A stretch of DNA of 64,000 nucleotides. It comes from Gemmobacter lutimaris. GTDB lineage: Bacteria; Pseudomonadota; Alphaproteobacteria; Rhodobacterales; Rhodobacteraceae. Numbering within the stretch: position 1 is the stretch's first letter; each line of letters begins with the position of its first letter. Positions 35,872 to 43,868 of this stretch are shown here, in pieces. Both the position numbers and the translations under genes were made by a program. The DNA lies in the NCBI RefSeq assembly GCF_003570715.1, contig NZ_QXXQ01000014.1, forward strand, positions 1 to 64,000. Reading direction: 5' to 3'. The notes under the pieces were generated by a model, which saw only the letters and a program-made list of their open reading frames with translations, did no database searches and had not been told where the DNA came from.

Positions 35872-36798
35872 TCAGCTGCGGCTGCGCACCCAGTCCCAGC
35901 TTTCGGCGATCCCCTCGTCCAGACCGATGCGCGGCGCCCATCCCAGCTCCGTGCGGGCGCGGGTGATGTCCAGCACCACGCGCGGCACGTCGAAATTGCG
36001 GCCGGGCTTGTAAAGCGGCCGGACCGGCGCCCCGCCCCGCGCCTGCACGATACGGTCGATGCTGGCGACGATCTCGGCGACCGAGGTACCGCTGCCGCTG
36101 CCCGCATTGTAGCAGCCCGCCACATCCGACTGCACCGCCCGCACACAGAGATCGGCCAGATCGCGCACATGGATGAAGTCGCGCACCACGCTGCCGTCGC
36201 CCCAGACCTCGACCGGCTCGCCGCGGGCGACGCGCCACAGATGCGTGCCGATGATGCCCTGAATGCCGGTATGGCCCTGCCGAGGCCCATAGGGGTTGGA
36301 AGCGCGCAGGATCACATGCTGCACCCCGTGCAGCTTGTGTTCCATGTGCAGGTAATTCTCGATGGCGACCTTGACGATCCCGTAGGAGCTGATGGGCCGC
36401 AGCGGATGGCTTTCCGCCACCGGGTCGGTTTCGGGCGGGCCATAGACGGTGCCGCCCGAGGACAGATAGACGATCTTCTTCAACCCGGTCGCCCGCATCA
36501 TTTCCAGCAGGCGGACCATCGACACCAGATTGCCGGTGATATCGGCCACCGGATCAAGGTTGGAGGTCGCCGGAACCGTGGTGCTGGCCAGATGGATGAT
36601 GGCATCGACACCGCTCATCGCCTCGTAGACCAGCGAAATGTCGCCGATATCGCCCGATACATATTCGACACCGGGCACCGGCTCGCGGAAAAGCTCGGGG
36701 CGGCGGTCGTAAACGCGAATCTGGAAGCCCTGCGCAAGCAGACTGTCAACGACATGGGAGCCGATGAAGCCGCAACCTCCGATCAACAGGATTTTCAA
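35872..36798 (-). CDS. NAD-dependent sugar epimerase/dehydratase (extended SDR)
   Basis: A 308-aa extended short-chain dehydrogenase with Rossmann motif GGCGFIGSHVVD at residues 8-19, YLSSGGTVYG, and catalytic YGIVK (preceded by RPISS). RASNPYGPRQ and the C-terminal VLDITRARTELGW match nucleotide-sugar 4-epimerases of the GalE type, but the sequence differs clearly from the galE product at 30363, so the substrate is uncertain (UDP-glucose, UDP-GlcNAc or UDP-uronate possible). The start codon is TTG 36798 with GGAG eight bases upstream. It is divergent from 37071 and probably heads a transcript with the sulfotransferase downstream. Confidence 0.82.
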   Translation of the reverse strand: MKILLIGGCGFIGSHVVDSLLAQGFQIRVYDRRPELFREPVPGVEYVSGDIGDISLVYEAMSGVDAIIHLASTTVPATSNLDPVADITGNLVSMVRLLEMMRATGLKKIVYLSSGGTVYGPPETDPVAESHPLRPISSYGIVKVAIENYLHMEHKLHGVQHVILRASNPYGPRQGHTGIQGIIGTHLWRVARGEPVEVWGDGSVVRDFIHVRDLADLCVRAVQSDVAGCYNAGSGSGTSVAEIVASIDRIVQARGGAPVRPLYKPGRNFDVPRVVLDITRARTELGWAPRIGLDEGIAESWDWVRSRS

Positions 36799-37070
36799 AT
36801 GCGTCTCCCCAGACTGCCTAAAATAATGGAAAAGGAACGAAACGCCCAGGCATCCGATCCGGTTGGATTCGCCTGTTTAACCGTGCCTTTCCGGCTCCGT
36901 AATACCCCGGTTGGGGTAAATGGCGCCGCGGCGGAAAAAACTACGACTCGGCCCGGAAATCAAGTAGACGGGCCTCCAGTCACTGTTTATCACCCTTTTG
37001 CCGGTGCCGCGAGGGTTTCCCGCCCGGTCATCGGCCCCGACTTCTTGAAGCCGAACAATTTGAGTCACTC
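36799..37070. promoter_or_regulatory. Divergent control region
   Basis: A 272-bp gap between divergent genes, A/T-richer than both sides. It contains the palindrome TACCCC-GGTT-GGGGTA at 36903-36918. The promoters of the epimerase operon and of the 37071-46784 operon must lie here. No clear -35/-10 pair can be fixed by eye. Confidence 0.45.
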
Positions 37071-37556
37071 ATGCTGATCCTGACTTCGGACACCATCGCA
37101 GACAACAGCGATACGCTGTCCGCATCCTGGCCGGGACCGCGTGTCCTGATCCTGCGGCCGGACACCGGCCTGTCCCCGGCAGATGTCGAGCGCCTGAACC
37201 GCGACTTCATCATCGTCGAACATCTTGAACCGGCCGGCGGCGCGGCGGCATTGCTGTGCGACGCGCTTGGCTGGCTGGCGCCGCTGCTGCGCGAGGCGGA
37301 CTGGCCGCTGCTCTATCTCGACCATCCGGCCGGGGCGGCCTTCGTCGCCGCAGAGGCGGCAGCCGGACAGAGCCATCCGCATGACCTGCGGGCAGATCTG
37401 TCACCGGAGGGGCGGCTGCTGTCGCTGCGTCTGGGCGAGATGATCGCGACCAGCCCGCTGATGCCCGAATTCCTTGCCGTCCTGCGGGGCCGCCCGGTGG
37501 AGGATGCCACCTTCGCCGCCCTGCTTCACGACGCTTTCGCTTGGACCTCCGCATGA
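37071..37556 (+). CDS. Hypothetical protein coupled to the GT4-RgpF gene
   Basis: A 161-aa soluble protein with no motif I recognise. It begins MLILTSDTIADNSDTL and alternates beta strands and helices (RVLILRPDTGLSP, FIIVEHLEPAGGAAALL, LLYLDHPAGAAFVAAEA), which could be a small Rossmann-like fold. Its stop overlaps the start of the following glycosyltransferase (ATGA at 37553), so stoichiometric co-expression is likely. It is the first gene of a plus-strand operon that continues to at least 43819. No signal peptide or membrane segment is present. A partner or regulator of the glycosyltransferase is a fair guess, nothing more. Confidence 0.6.
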   Translation: MLILTSDTIADNSDTLSASWPGPRVLILRPDTGLSPADVERLNRDFIIVEHLEPAGGAAALLCDALGWLAPLLREADWPLLYLDHPAGAAFVAAEAAAGQSHPHDLRADLSPEGRLLSLRLGEMIATSPLMPEFLAVLRGRPVEDATFAALLHDAFAWTSA

Positions 37557-40108
37557 CCGATCTCGACCTGCTGTGGCAGAAATATGCCACCGAAGCCAAT
37601 GTCTTCCGGGACCGCCCGGATTTCCGGTTCGACCCGGTCCATTACGGCGCGGGCCAGCCCGATCTGCCGCAGGACCCCGAGACGCTCGCCGCGCATTACC
37701 GCAGCGCCGGGCGGGCAGAGGGCCGGTCTCCGACTTTCTATGCCCTGCACAAGGCGCAGAAACCCGCGATCGACGCGGTTCTGGCCGATCTGGTGCTGCT
37801 GCCCGAACTGGCCGAGGCCATTGCCGCCGGTCAGCCCGATGCCTGCCATCTGGCCTGCGAGTTGATCCGGCTTGGCGATCCGGTCGATGCGGCGATCTCG
37901 GATTTCTCGTTGCGGGGCTATCTGATCACCCATCCCGACATCGCCCGTGCGGGGATGGACCCGCTGATGCACTATCTGCTTTACGGTGCGACCGAGGGAC
38001 GCCGGACGCTGGCGGACCTGCGCAAGACCCAGTATCGCGGCCATCTGGCCTATTCGCCGGCCCGGCCGACCTGCATGATCATGGTGCATGAATTCTCGCG
38101 CACCGGGGCGCCGATCGTCGGGCTCGATCTGGTGCGCGAGGCGGCGCTGACCCACAATGTGATCGTGGCCGCGCTGAAGGGCGGCGATCTGCTGGAAGAT
38201 TTCCGCGACCATGCCTGCGAGGTGATCGTCACCAACCGGCCCCTGATCGACATCCCCTTCTATTTCGGCGAGATCTTTTCGAAGATCGACCTTGCGATCA
38301 CCAATTCGGTGGAATGCTATGCCTTCGCGCCCTTCCTCGTGGCGCGCGAGATCCCCTTCGCCGCCTATGTGCACGAATATGCGGATTACACCTTCCCGCA
38401 TTACAAATCGACCTTCACCGCGCTGTTCACCGATCTTCTGGTCTTCTCGACCGAACATGTGCGCGACAGCTGGGCGGGGCGGCTCAGGGACATCGAATTC
38501 GATGTGGCGCGCGACACCCATATCCTGCCGCAGCGCGATTTCATCATCGGCGGTGTCGATGCCGAAACCCATGCGGCCGCGCGGGCCCGGCTGTCGGCCC
38601 TGGTCGGGCGCGACCTGTCGCAGGTGCGGCTGGTCTGCGGCGCGGGCCATCTGCAATGGCGCAAGGGCACCGACATCTTCGCCATGACCGCCAGCATCTG
38701 CCGGCGGCGCGACCCCGAGACCGTCTTTCTGTGGATCGGCGACGGGCTGAATGCCGAAGACACCCATTTCGGCGCCTGGATGGGCTATCACCTGCGCCAG
38801 ATCGGGGCGGACCTGCCCGACAGCAACCTGTTCCTGCTGCCCGCCGGCCCGGCCTATCCCGATGTCATGGCAGCCTCGGATGCGATGTTCGTCTCGTCGC
38901 GGCTCGATCCGCTGCCCAATGTCGTCTTCGACGCGCTGGACCGGGGCTGCCGCATCGTGCAGTTCGAGGGCGCCACCGGCTTCAACGATCCGCTCTATCG
39001 CGCCTCGGATCACTTCACCGCGGTCGGTTATGCCGATCCCGAAGCGGCCGCCACCGCGCTGCTGGCCCTGCCCCGCAAGCAGCCCGCCGCCGAAATCCCG
39101 GAAGCGCCGCCGCGCCCGCAGCTCTTTGCCGCGATCTGCGACGCGCTGCGGACCCGGCTGAAGGCACAGCGCTATTTCCTGCGCGGGGCTTCCGAAATCG
39201 ACGTGCCGATGCTGTTCACCAGCGCGCCGGAGGATCGCCCGCTGCGCATCCGCGAACGCGAAAAGATGCTGCGCTACGGCCGCCGTCTGGTCTGGCGCGA
39301 TCTGGCCGAGGTGCAGCACAGTCTGGACCGTTCGGACAACTGGATCCACCGCCAGTGCCGGCTTGCCCCCTATGGTGTGGCCGAAGCGGCGGAGGTGCCC
39401 GATTTTTCGATGCATATCCACGCCTTCTATACCGACGAACTGGGCGAGGATCTGGCACGCTACCGGGCCTATCATGCCGCCCGGCGGATCGTGGTGACCA
39501 CCGATACCGAGAAGAAGGCCGACGAGATCCGCACCACCATGCGCGCCGAGGGGCTGGAGCCCGAGATCGTGCTGGTGAAGAACCGCGGCCGCGACATCCT
39601 GCCCTTCATGGAACTGTTCCACGAAGGCGGCGCGGCGGGCGAGGACGAAATCTGGTGCCACCTGCATCAGAAGAAATCGCTCAACACCACCTCGACCGGC
39701 GACATCTGGCGCAGCTTCCTGATGCGGATCCTGCTGGGCGACGAAACCGGCCTGTCGGATGCGCTGACCCGGATCGGTGATCCCGGCACCGGGCTGGTCT
39801 CGCCCTTCGATCCCTATTACATCCCGTGGAATGCCGCGCGCGGGCTGCTGCCGAAATTCGCCTCCCGCCTGCCGGGACCGATGCCCGAGAACCCGCTGCT
39901 CTTCCCGGTCGGCAACATGTTCTGGGTCCGCCGCCCGGTGGTTCTGGCGATGAATGCGGTCTTCGGACCGGAATACCCCTGGCCGAACGAGCCGATCGCC
40001 AATGACGGCACGGAATTCCACCTGATCGAACGGCTCTGGCCCGCGATGGCGACCCATCTGGGGCTCGACTCGGTCTTCGTGCACAAGCTGGACCAGAAAA
40101 GGACCTGA
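37553..40108 (+). CDS. Glycosyltransferase: GT4 domain fused to rhamnan-synthesis RgpF domain
   Basis: An 851-aa protein. The N-terminus carries two copies of a 35-residue motif, FDPVHYGAG...AAHYRSAGRAEGRSP (about 25-60) and GYLITHPDIARAGMDPLMHY (about 122-142). A GT4 domain spans about 160-500 (VHEFSRTGAPIVGLDLV, RKGTDIFAMTA, and the donor region VSSRLDPLPNVVFDAL). The C-terminal 290 residues are an RgpF-type domain with FYTDELGEDL, KNRGRDILPFMELF and HLHQKKS, as in enzymes of rhamnose-glucose polysaccharide assembly. Since rfbABCD is in the window, dTDP-rhamnose is a likely donor. ATG 37553 overlaps the previous stop. Both domains look intact. Confidence 0.87.
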   Translation: MTDLDLLWQKYATEANVFRDRPDFRFDPVHYGAGQPDLPQDPETLAAHYRSAGRAEGRSPTFYALHKAQKPAIDAVLADLVLLPELAEAIAAGQPDACHLACELIRLGDPVDAAISDFSLRGYLITHPDIARAGMDPLMHYLLYGATEGRRTLADLRKTQYRGHLAYSPARPTCMIMVHEFSRTGAPIVGLDLVREAALTHNVIVAALKGGDLLEDFRDHACEVIVTNRPLIDIPFYFGEIFSKIDLAITNSVECYAFAPFLVAREIPFAAYVHEYADYTFPHYKSTFTALFTDLLVFSTEHVRDSWAGRLRDIEFDVARDTHILPQRDFIIGGVDAETHAAARARLSALVGRDLSQVRLVCGAGHLQWRKGTDIFAMTASICRRRDPETVFLWIGDGLNAEDTHFGAWMGYHLRQIGADLPDSNLFLLPAGPAYPDVMAASDAMFVSSRLDPLPNVVFDALDRGCRIVQFEGATGFNDPLYRASDHFTAVGYADPEAAATALLALPRKQPAAEIPEAPPRPQLFAAICDALRTRLKAQRYFLRGASEIDVPMLFTSAPEDRPLRIREREKMLRYGRRLVWRDLAEVQHSLDRSDNWIHRQCRLAPYGVAEAAEVPDFSMHIHAFYTDELGEDLARYRAYHAARRIVVTTDTEKKADEIRTTMRAEGLEPEIVLVKNRGRDILPFMELFHEGGAAGEDEIWCHLHQKKSLNTTSTGDIWRSFLMRILLGDETGLSDALTRIGDPGTGLVSPFDPYYIPWNAARGLLPKFASRLPGPMPENPLLFPVGNMFWVRRPVVLAMNAVFGPEYPWPNEPIANDGTEFHLIERLWPAMATHLGLDSVFVHKLDQKRT

Positions 40109-40112
40109 GCCC

Positions 40113-41189
40113 GTGGTGAAGCTTGTTGTTCATATCGGTCACGGCAAGACCGGCTCGACCTCGATCCAGCAAAGCCTGCTGGCGGCCCGGCCTGCCCTCG
40201 CCACCCAGGGCGTGCATTATCTGGGCCTGATGCTGGAACATGCGCAGAATGCGCCGCGCCCGGCCTGGCAGATCATGTCCGGCTCGAACCAGTTCTTCGA
40301 CGGAACGGACCCGGCCACCGCCAATGCCGAACTGCTGGCGGTGCTGGAAAGCGAACTGGCCCGGCTGGACCGCGCGGGCGTGGCGCGCGCGATCTGGAGC
40401 AACGAATGGCTGCTTGAACGCTCGCGCTCGGTCCTGCCTGCGCTGTGCGACCTCAAGCGCCGCGGCCAGGCGATCGAGATCCAGTGCTATGTGCGCCGCC
40501 ATGACAAATGGGCGCAAAGCGCCTATGCGCAATGGGGGCTGAAGCACAAATCCTACGCCGGCCCGATCCGCGATTTCGCCAGCTGGCTGCCGGTCTTCGG
40601 CGACCGCGAATTCCGCTTTGCCCCGGCGCTGGCCATCTGGGAAGCCGCCTTCGGCCCCGATCTGCGGGTATTCAACTTCGATGCCGCCGGGGATGTGGTG
40701 CAGCATTTCCTTGCCGCCAACGGCCTGCACGATGTTGAAAGCATCACCGAGAATGTCTCGCCCGATCCGGCGATCACCGCCGCCCAGACGGTGTTCAACA
40801 CCATGCGGCGCGATCAGGTGCTGCCCACGGCTTTCGACGGGGTGCAGAACATGCTGCGCCGCCATGACCAGACCGGCGGGGCGCCGCTGCCGCCGATCGA
40901 CCGCCTGATGCCCTCGGCCGGGGTGCTGCACGATCTGGTGCGCGACCGTGCGGCGGATATTGCGCAGATCGACGCGATGCTGGCGCGTTCGGGCGAGCCG
41001 CCGCTGGCCTTCGACAGCCCGCCCCGCCAGACCCTGCATCCCTCCCCTTGGGAAATGGACCAGCTGATGCTGAAGCTGATTTTCGCCCTGACCGCCGAAC
41101 TCGGCGGGCTGCGTCATCAGGTGGCAACGCTGCAAAAGCAGCTTGCCGATCAGACAACACCCCCGAAGACGGATGGTGCCCGGCCATGA
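40113..41189 (+). CDS. Sulfotransferase-like protein, paralogue of 15258-16343
   Basis: A 358-aa protein with PAPS loop VHIGHGKTGSTSIQ at residues 6-19, the YLGLMLEHA block, IWSNEW, and second motif CYVRRHDKWAQSAYAQWGLK. It ends with the PWEMDQLMLKLIFALTAEL helix and a short coiled coil. It matches the protein at 15258-16343 from end to end, so one copy arose by duplication and now serves another part of the locus. The start is GTG 40113 with AAGGA about ten bases upstream; GTG 40116 is an alternative. It is five bases after the RgpF gene and overlaps the next gene by ATGA. Confidence 0.75.
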   Translation: MVKLVVHIGHGKTGSTSIQQSLLAARPALATQGVHYLGLMLEHAQNAPRPAWQIMSGSNQFFDGTDPATANAELLAVLESELARLDRAGVARAIWSNEWLLERSRSVLPALCDLKRRGQAIEIQCYVRRHDKWAQSAYAQWGLKHKSYAGPIRDFASWLPVFGDREFRFAPALAIWEAAFGPDLRVFNFDAAGDVVQHFLAANGLHDVESITENVSPDPAITAAQTVFNTMRRDQVLPTAFDGVQNMLRRHDQTGGAPLPPIDRLMPSAGVLHDLVRDRAADIAQIDAMLARSGEPPLAFDSPPRQTLHPSPWEMDQLMLKLIFALTAELGGLRHQVATLQKQLADQTTPPKTDGARP

Positions 41190-43819
41190 AGACCGCCCGC
41201 AAGACCAAACCGCGCCGCGCCGATGCCGCCCGCCCGTCCGGGGCCGGACGCTCTGCCCTGATCGTGCTGGGCATGCACAGATCCGGCACCTCGGCCCTGG
41301 CCGGGGTTCTGGGGCAGATGGGCTGCGACCTGCCGCAGGATCTGATGGAGCCGGCACCGATGAATGCGAAAGGGTTCTTCGAATCCAACCGCATCACCGG
41401 CCTGAACGAAGAGCTGCTGGCCTCGGCGGGCTTCACCTGGTATTCCGTGCCGCGCTTTCCGGCGGACTGGTTCGCCTCGCCCAAGGCGGGCGAATTCGCG
41501 CTCCGCGCGCAGGAGGTGCTGCGCGACGAATTCGGCCAGTCGCATCTTTTCGTGATGAAGGACCCGCGGATCTGCCGCCTGCTGCCGTTCTGGCATGATG
41601 CGCTGGAAACCGCAGACTGCCGCCCGCTGCATGTCTGCACCCACCGTCATCCGCTGGATGTTGCCGCCTCGCTGACCCGCTGGGCCAATTACGAGCCGGG
41701 ATACGGGCTGGTGCTGTGGCTGCGGCATGTGCTGGATGCCGAGGCGGAAAGCCGGGGCCGGGCACGGGTGTTCACCTCCTATGACCGGCTGCTGACCGAC
41801 TGGACGCAGGAGATCGGCCGCATCGGGCAGGGGCTGGGGCTGAAATGGCCCCGCAGCCCGGAAACGGCCGCCCCGGCGGTCGCCGGTTTCCTGTCGAACG
41901 AATTGCGCCATTTCAACCAGACGGCCGATGCCGACCGCCGCGGGCAGGTGTTGCCCGACTGGGTGGCCGAGGCGCATGCCATTCTGGATCGCTGGGCGGT
42001 GACGGGCGAGGATGCGGCCGATCATCCCGTGCTGGACCGCATCCGGGACGGGCTCGATGCGGCCAGCCCCTCTTTCGTGCCGATCGTGCGCCGCAGTCAG
42101 GAATTGCGGCTGGAAGGGCAAAACCGGCAGCAGAGTGTCGAGCGTCTGTCCGACGAGGCCCGCAACGCCCGGCAGGAGGCGGCCAGCCATGCCGCCAATC
42201 ACCGCACCGAACAGAAGACCCGGGCCGCCGCAGAGGCCCGCGCAAAGGAGCTGGCGCAGGCCCTGGACGAGATCCGCGCCAGTGCCGAAAGCCATGCCGC
42301 CAATCACCGCGCCGAACAGCAGGCCCGCGCCGCGGCAGAGGCCCGCGTGAAGGATCTGGCGCAGGCCCTGGACGAGGCCCGCGCCAGTGCCGAAAGCCAG
42401 GCGGCCAGTCTCCGCGCCGCACAGCAGGCCCGCACCGCGGCGGAAAGCCGTGCGAATGACCTTGCCCGCGCGCTGGACGAAGCCCATGCCACGGCCGACA
42501 GCCATGCCGCCAACCATCGCGCCGAGCAGCAGGCCCGTGCCGCAGCGGAGGCACGCGCGAATGACCTCGCCACTGCCCTGACCGAAGCCCGCGCCAGTGC
42601 GGGCAGCCATGCCGCCAACCATCGTGCCGAACAACAGGCCCGGGCCGCAGCGGAGGCACGCGCGAATGACCTCGCCGCGGCCCTGGCCGAAGCCCGCGCC
42701 AGTGCCGACAGCCATGCCGCCAACCATCGTGCCGAACAGCTGACCCGGGCCGCCGCAGAGGCCGGTGCCGAAGCCCTGACCGCGCGGATCGCCGAAATGC
42801 AGCAGATGGCAGAGCTTCAGGCCGCCGAGGTGCAGGCCGGGCAGGACCGGGCCGAAGCGCTGCAGGCTCGGCAGGAGGCGCTGGAGGCGGAACTGTCCCG
42901 CAGCGAGGAGACCCGCAGCCAGCAGGAACAGGATCTGCACCGGCTGCAAAGCATGCTGCTTCAGCGCAGCCAGGAGATTGACGACATGCAGCGCCAGCAT
43001 CTGGAAGACCAGACCCGGATCGCCACCATGGAGGCGACCCTTGGCCAGTTGCGTCAGGCACATGCCGATCTCGACCGCCGCGCCCGCCGCAGCGCCGGGC
43101 ATCTGGACCAGATGAGCCGCCGGGTCGCGGCCGCAATGCGGCGCGACCTTCTGGCCCGGCTGGACGGATCGGCCACGCCCGCTGCCGCTGCCGAGACCCC
43201 GGTCGAGCTCCCCGCCCCCGACCCTGCCCTGACCGAGGCCGCACAGGCGGCGATCCGTTCGGAATACGAGGCGCGGCTGACCGAAGCCGCCGTGGCCCAG
43301 AACCGGCTGGCCGGAGCCAGTGCCGCGCTGGAAGCCGAGCTGGCGGCCCGTGATGCCGCGTTGCGGGCCGCCGAGGCCCGCCATGCCGCCGACATGGCCC
43401 GGCTGGAAGCCGAAGTCCGGCAGCTTCAGGCCGGAACCGATACAACCAGCGGTCTGAAACAGGAACTGACCCGTCTGCGCGAGGCCCATGCCGAAGCGCA
43501 GAAGACCGGCAAGGCCGAGACCGACCGCCTGCGCAAGCAGGCCCGCGACGCCACCGCCGAAATCCGCCGACTGGCGGCGCAGATGTCGCAGCAGGCGGTC
43601 GAGCTGGAGGAAAGCCGTGCCGCTGCCGAGGCGCGGATCGCCGAAAGCGTGGCCGAGGCCGAGGCGCTGCGTCAGGCTGGCCACGAGGAGCGCGAGGCGC
43701 TGCTGGCGCGGATGCGCGAGATCGAGGCCGACAATGCCGCCCTGCGCGACAGCACCTCCTGGCGTGTCACCGCCCCGCTGCGCAAGCTTTCGCTGGCGGT
43801 GCGGCGGCGGCAGGACTGA
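41186..43819 (+). CDS. Sulfotransferase with long repeated coiled-coil tail
   Basis: An 877-aa protein. Residues about 25-270 are a sulfotransferase-like domain with PAPS loop GMHRSGTSALAG, FVMKDPRICRLLPFW and second motif CTHRHPLDVAASLTRW. Residues about 305-860 are an Ala/Glu/Arg-rich coiled coil including six tandem 35-residue repeats (HAANHRAEQQARAAAEAR and following). The C-terminus ends with STSWRVTAPLRKL, a short motif that in many loci precedes or follows glycosyltransferases, and which recurs in the coiled-coil protein at 51853. ATG 41186 overlaps the preceding stop. The tail could form a long rod or scaffold linking enzymes of the polymerising complex. Confidence 0.78.
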   Translation: MKTARKTKPRRADAARPSGAGRSALIVLGMHRSGTSALAGVLGQMGCDLPQDLMEPAPMNAKGFFESNRITGLNEELLASAGFTWYSVPRFPADWFASPKAGEFALRAQEVLRDEFGQSHLFVMKDPRICRLLPFWHDALETADCRPLHVCTHRHPLDVAASLTRWANYEPGYGLVLWLRHVLDAEAESRGRARVFTSYDRLLTDWTQEIGRIGQGLGLKWPRSPETAAPAVAGFLSNELRHFNQTADADRRGQVLPDWVAEAHAILDRWAVTGEDAADHPVLDRIRDGLDAASPSFVPIVRRSQELRLEGQNRQQSVERLSDEARNARQEAASHAANHRTEQKTRAAAEARAKELAQALDEIRASAESHAANHRAEQQARAAAEARVKDLAQALDEARASAESQAASLRAAQQARTAAESRANDLARALDEAHATADSHAANHRAEQQARAAAEARANDLATALTEARASAGSHAANHRAEQQARAAAEARANDLAAALAEARASADSHAANHRAEQLTRAAAEAGAEALTARIAEMQQMAELQAAEVQAGQDRAEALQARQEALEAELSRSEETRSQQEQDLHRLQSMLLQRSQEIDDMQRQHLEDQTRIATMEATLGQLRQAHADLDRRARRSAGHLDQMSRRVAAAMRRDLLARLDGSATPAAAAETPVELPAPDPALTEAAQAAIRSEYEARLTEAAVAQNRLAGASAALEAELAARDAALRAAEARHAADMARLEAEVRQLQAGTDTTSGLKQELTRLREAHAEAQKTGKAETDRLRKQARDATAEIRRLAAQMSQQAVELEESRAAAEARIAESVAEAEALRQAGHEEREALLARMREIEADNAALRDSTSWRVTAPLRKLSLAVRRRQD
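42188..42817 (+). repeat. Six tandem 105-bp coding repeats
   Basis: Six in-frame units of 105 bp start at 42188 (42188, 42293 and so on). Each encodes about HAANHRAEQQARAAAEAR then a helix such as DLAQALDEARASAES. Units 4 and 5 are nearly identical at DNA level; unit 3 and the last unit are most diverged. A 35-residue period equals five heptads. The array is prone to copy-number change. Confidence 0.9.
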
Positions 43820-43868
43820 CCCCTCGCCCCCGCAGGCGCCGCACAAAGACAAAGGACCGATTGGCCCC

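Noticed and set aside
42188-42817. CRISPR-like array
   Set aside because: The 105-bp units are adjacent without unique spacers, in frame, and encode a regular coiled coil.
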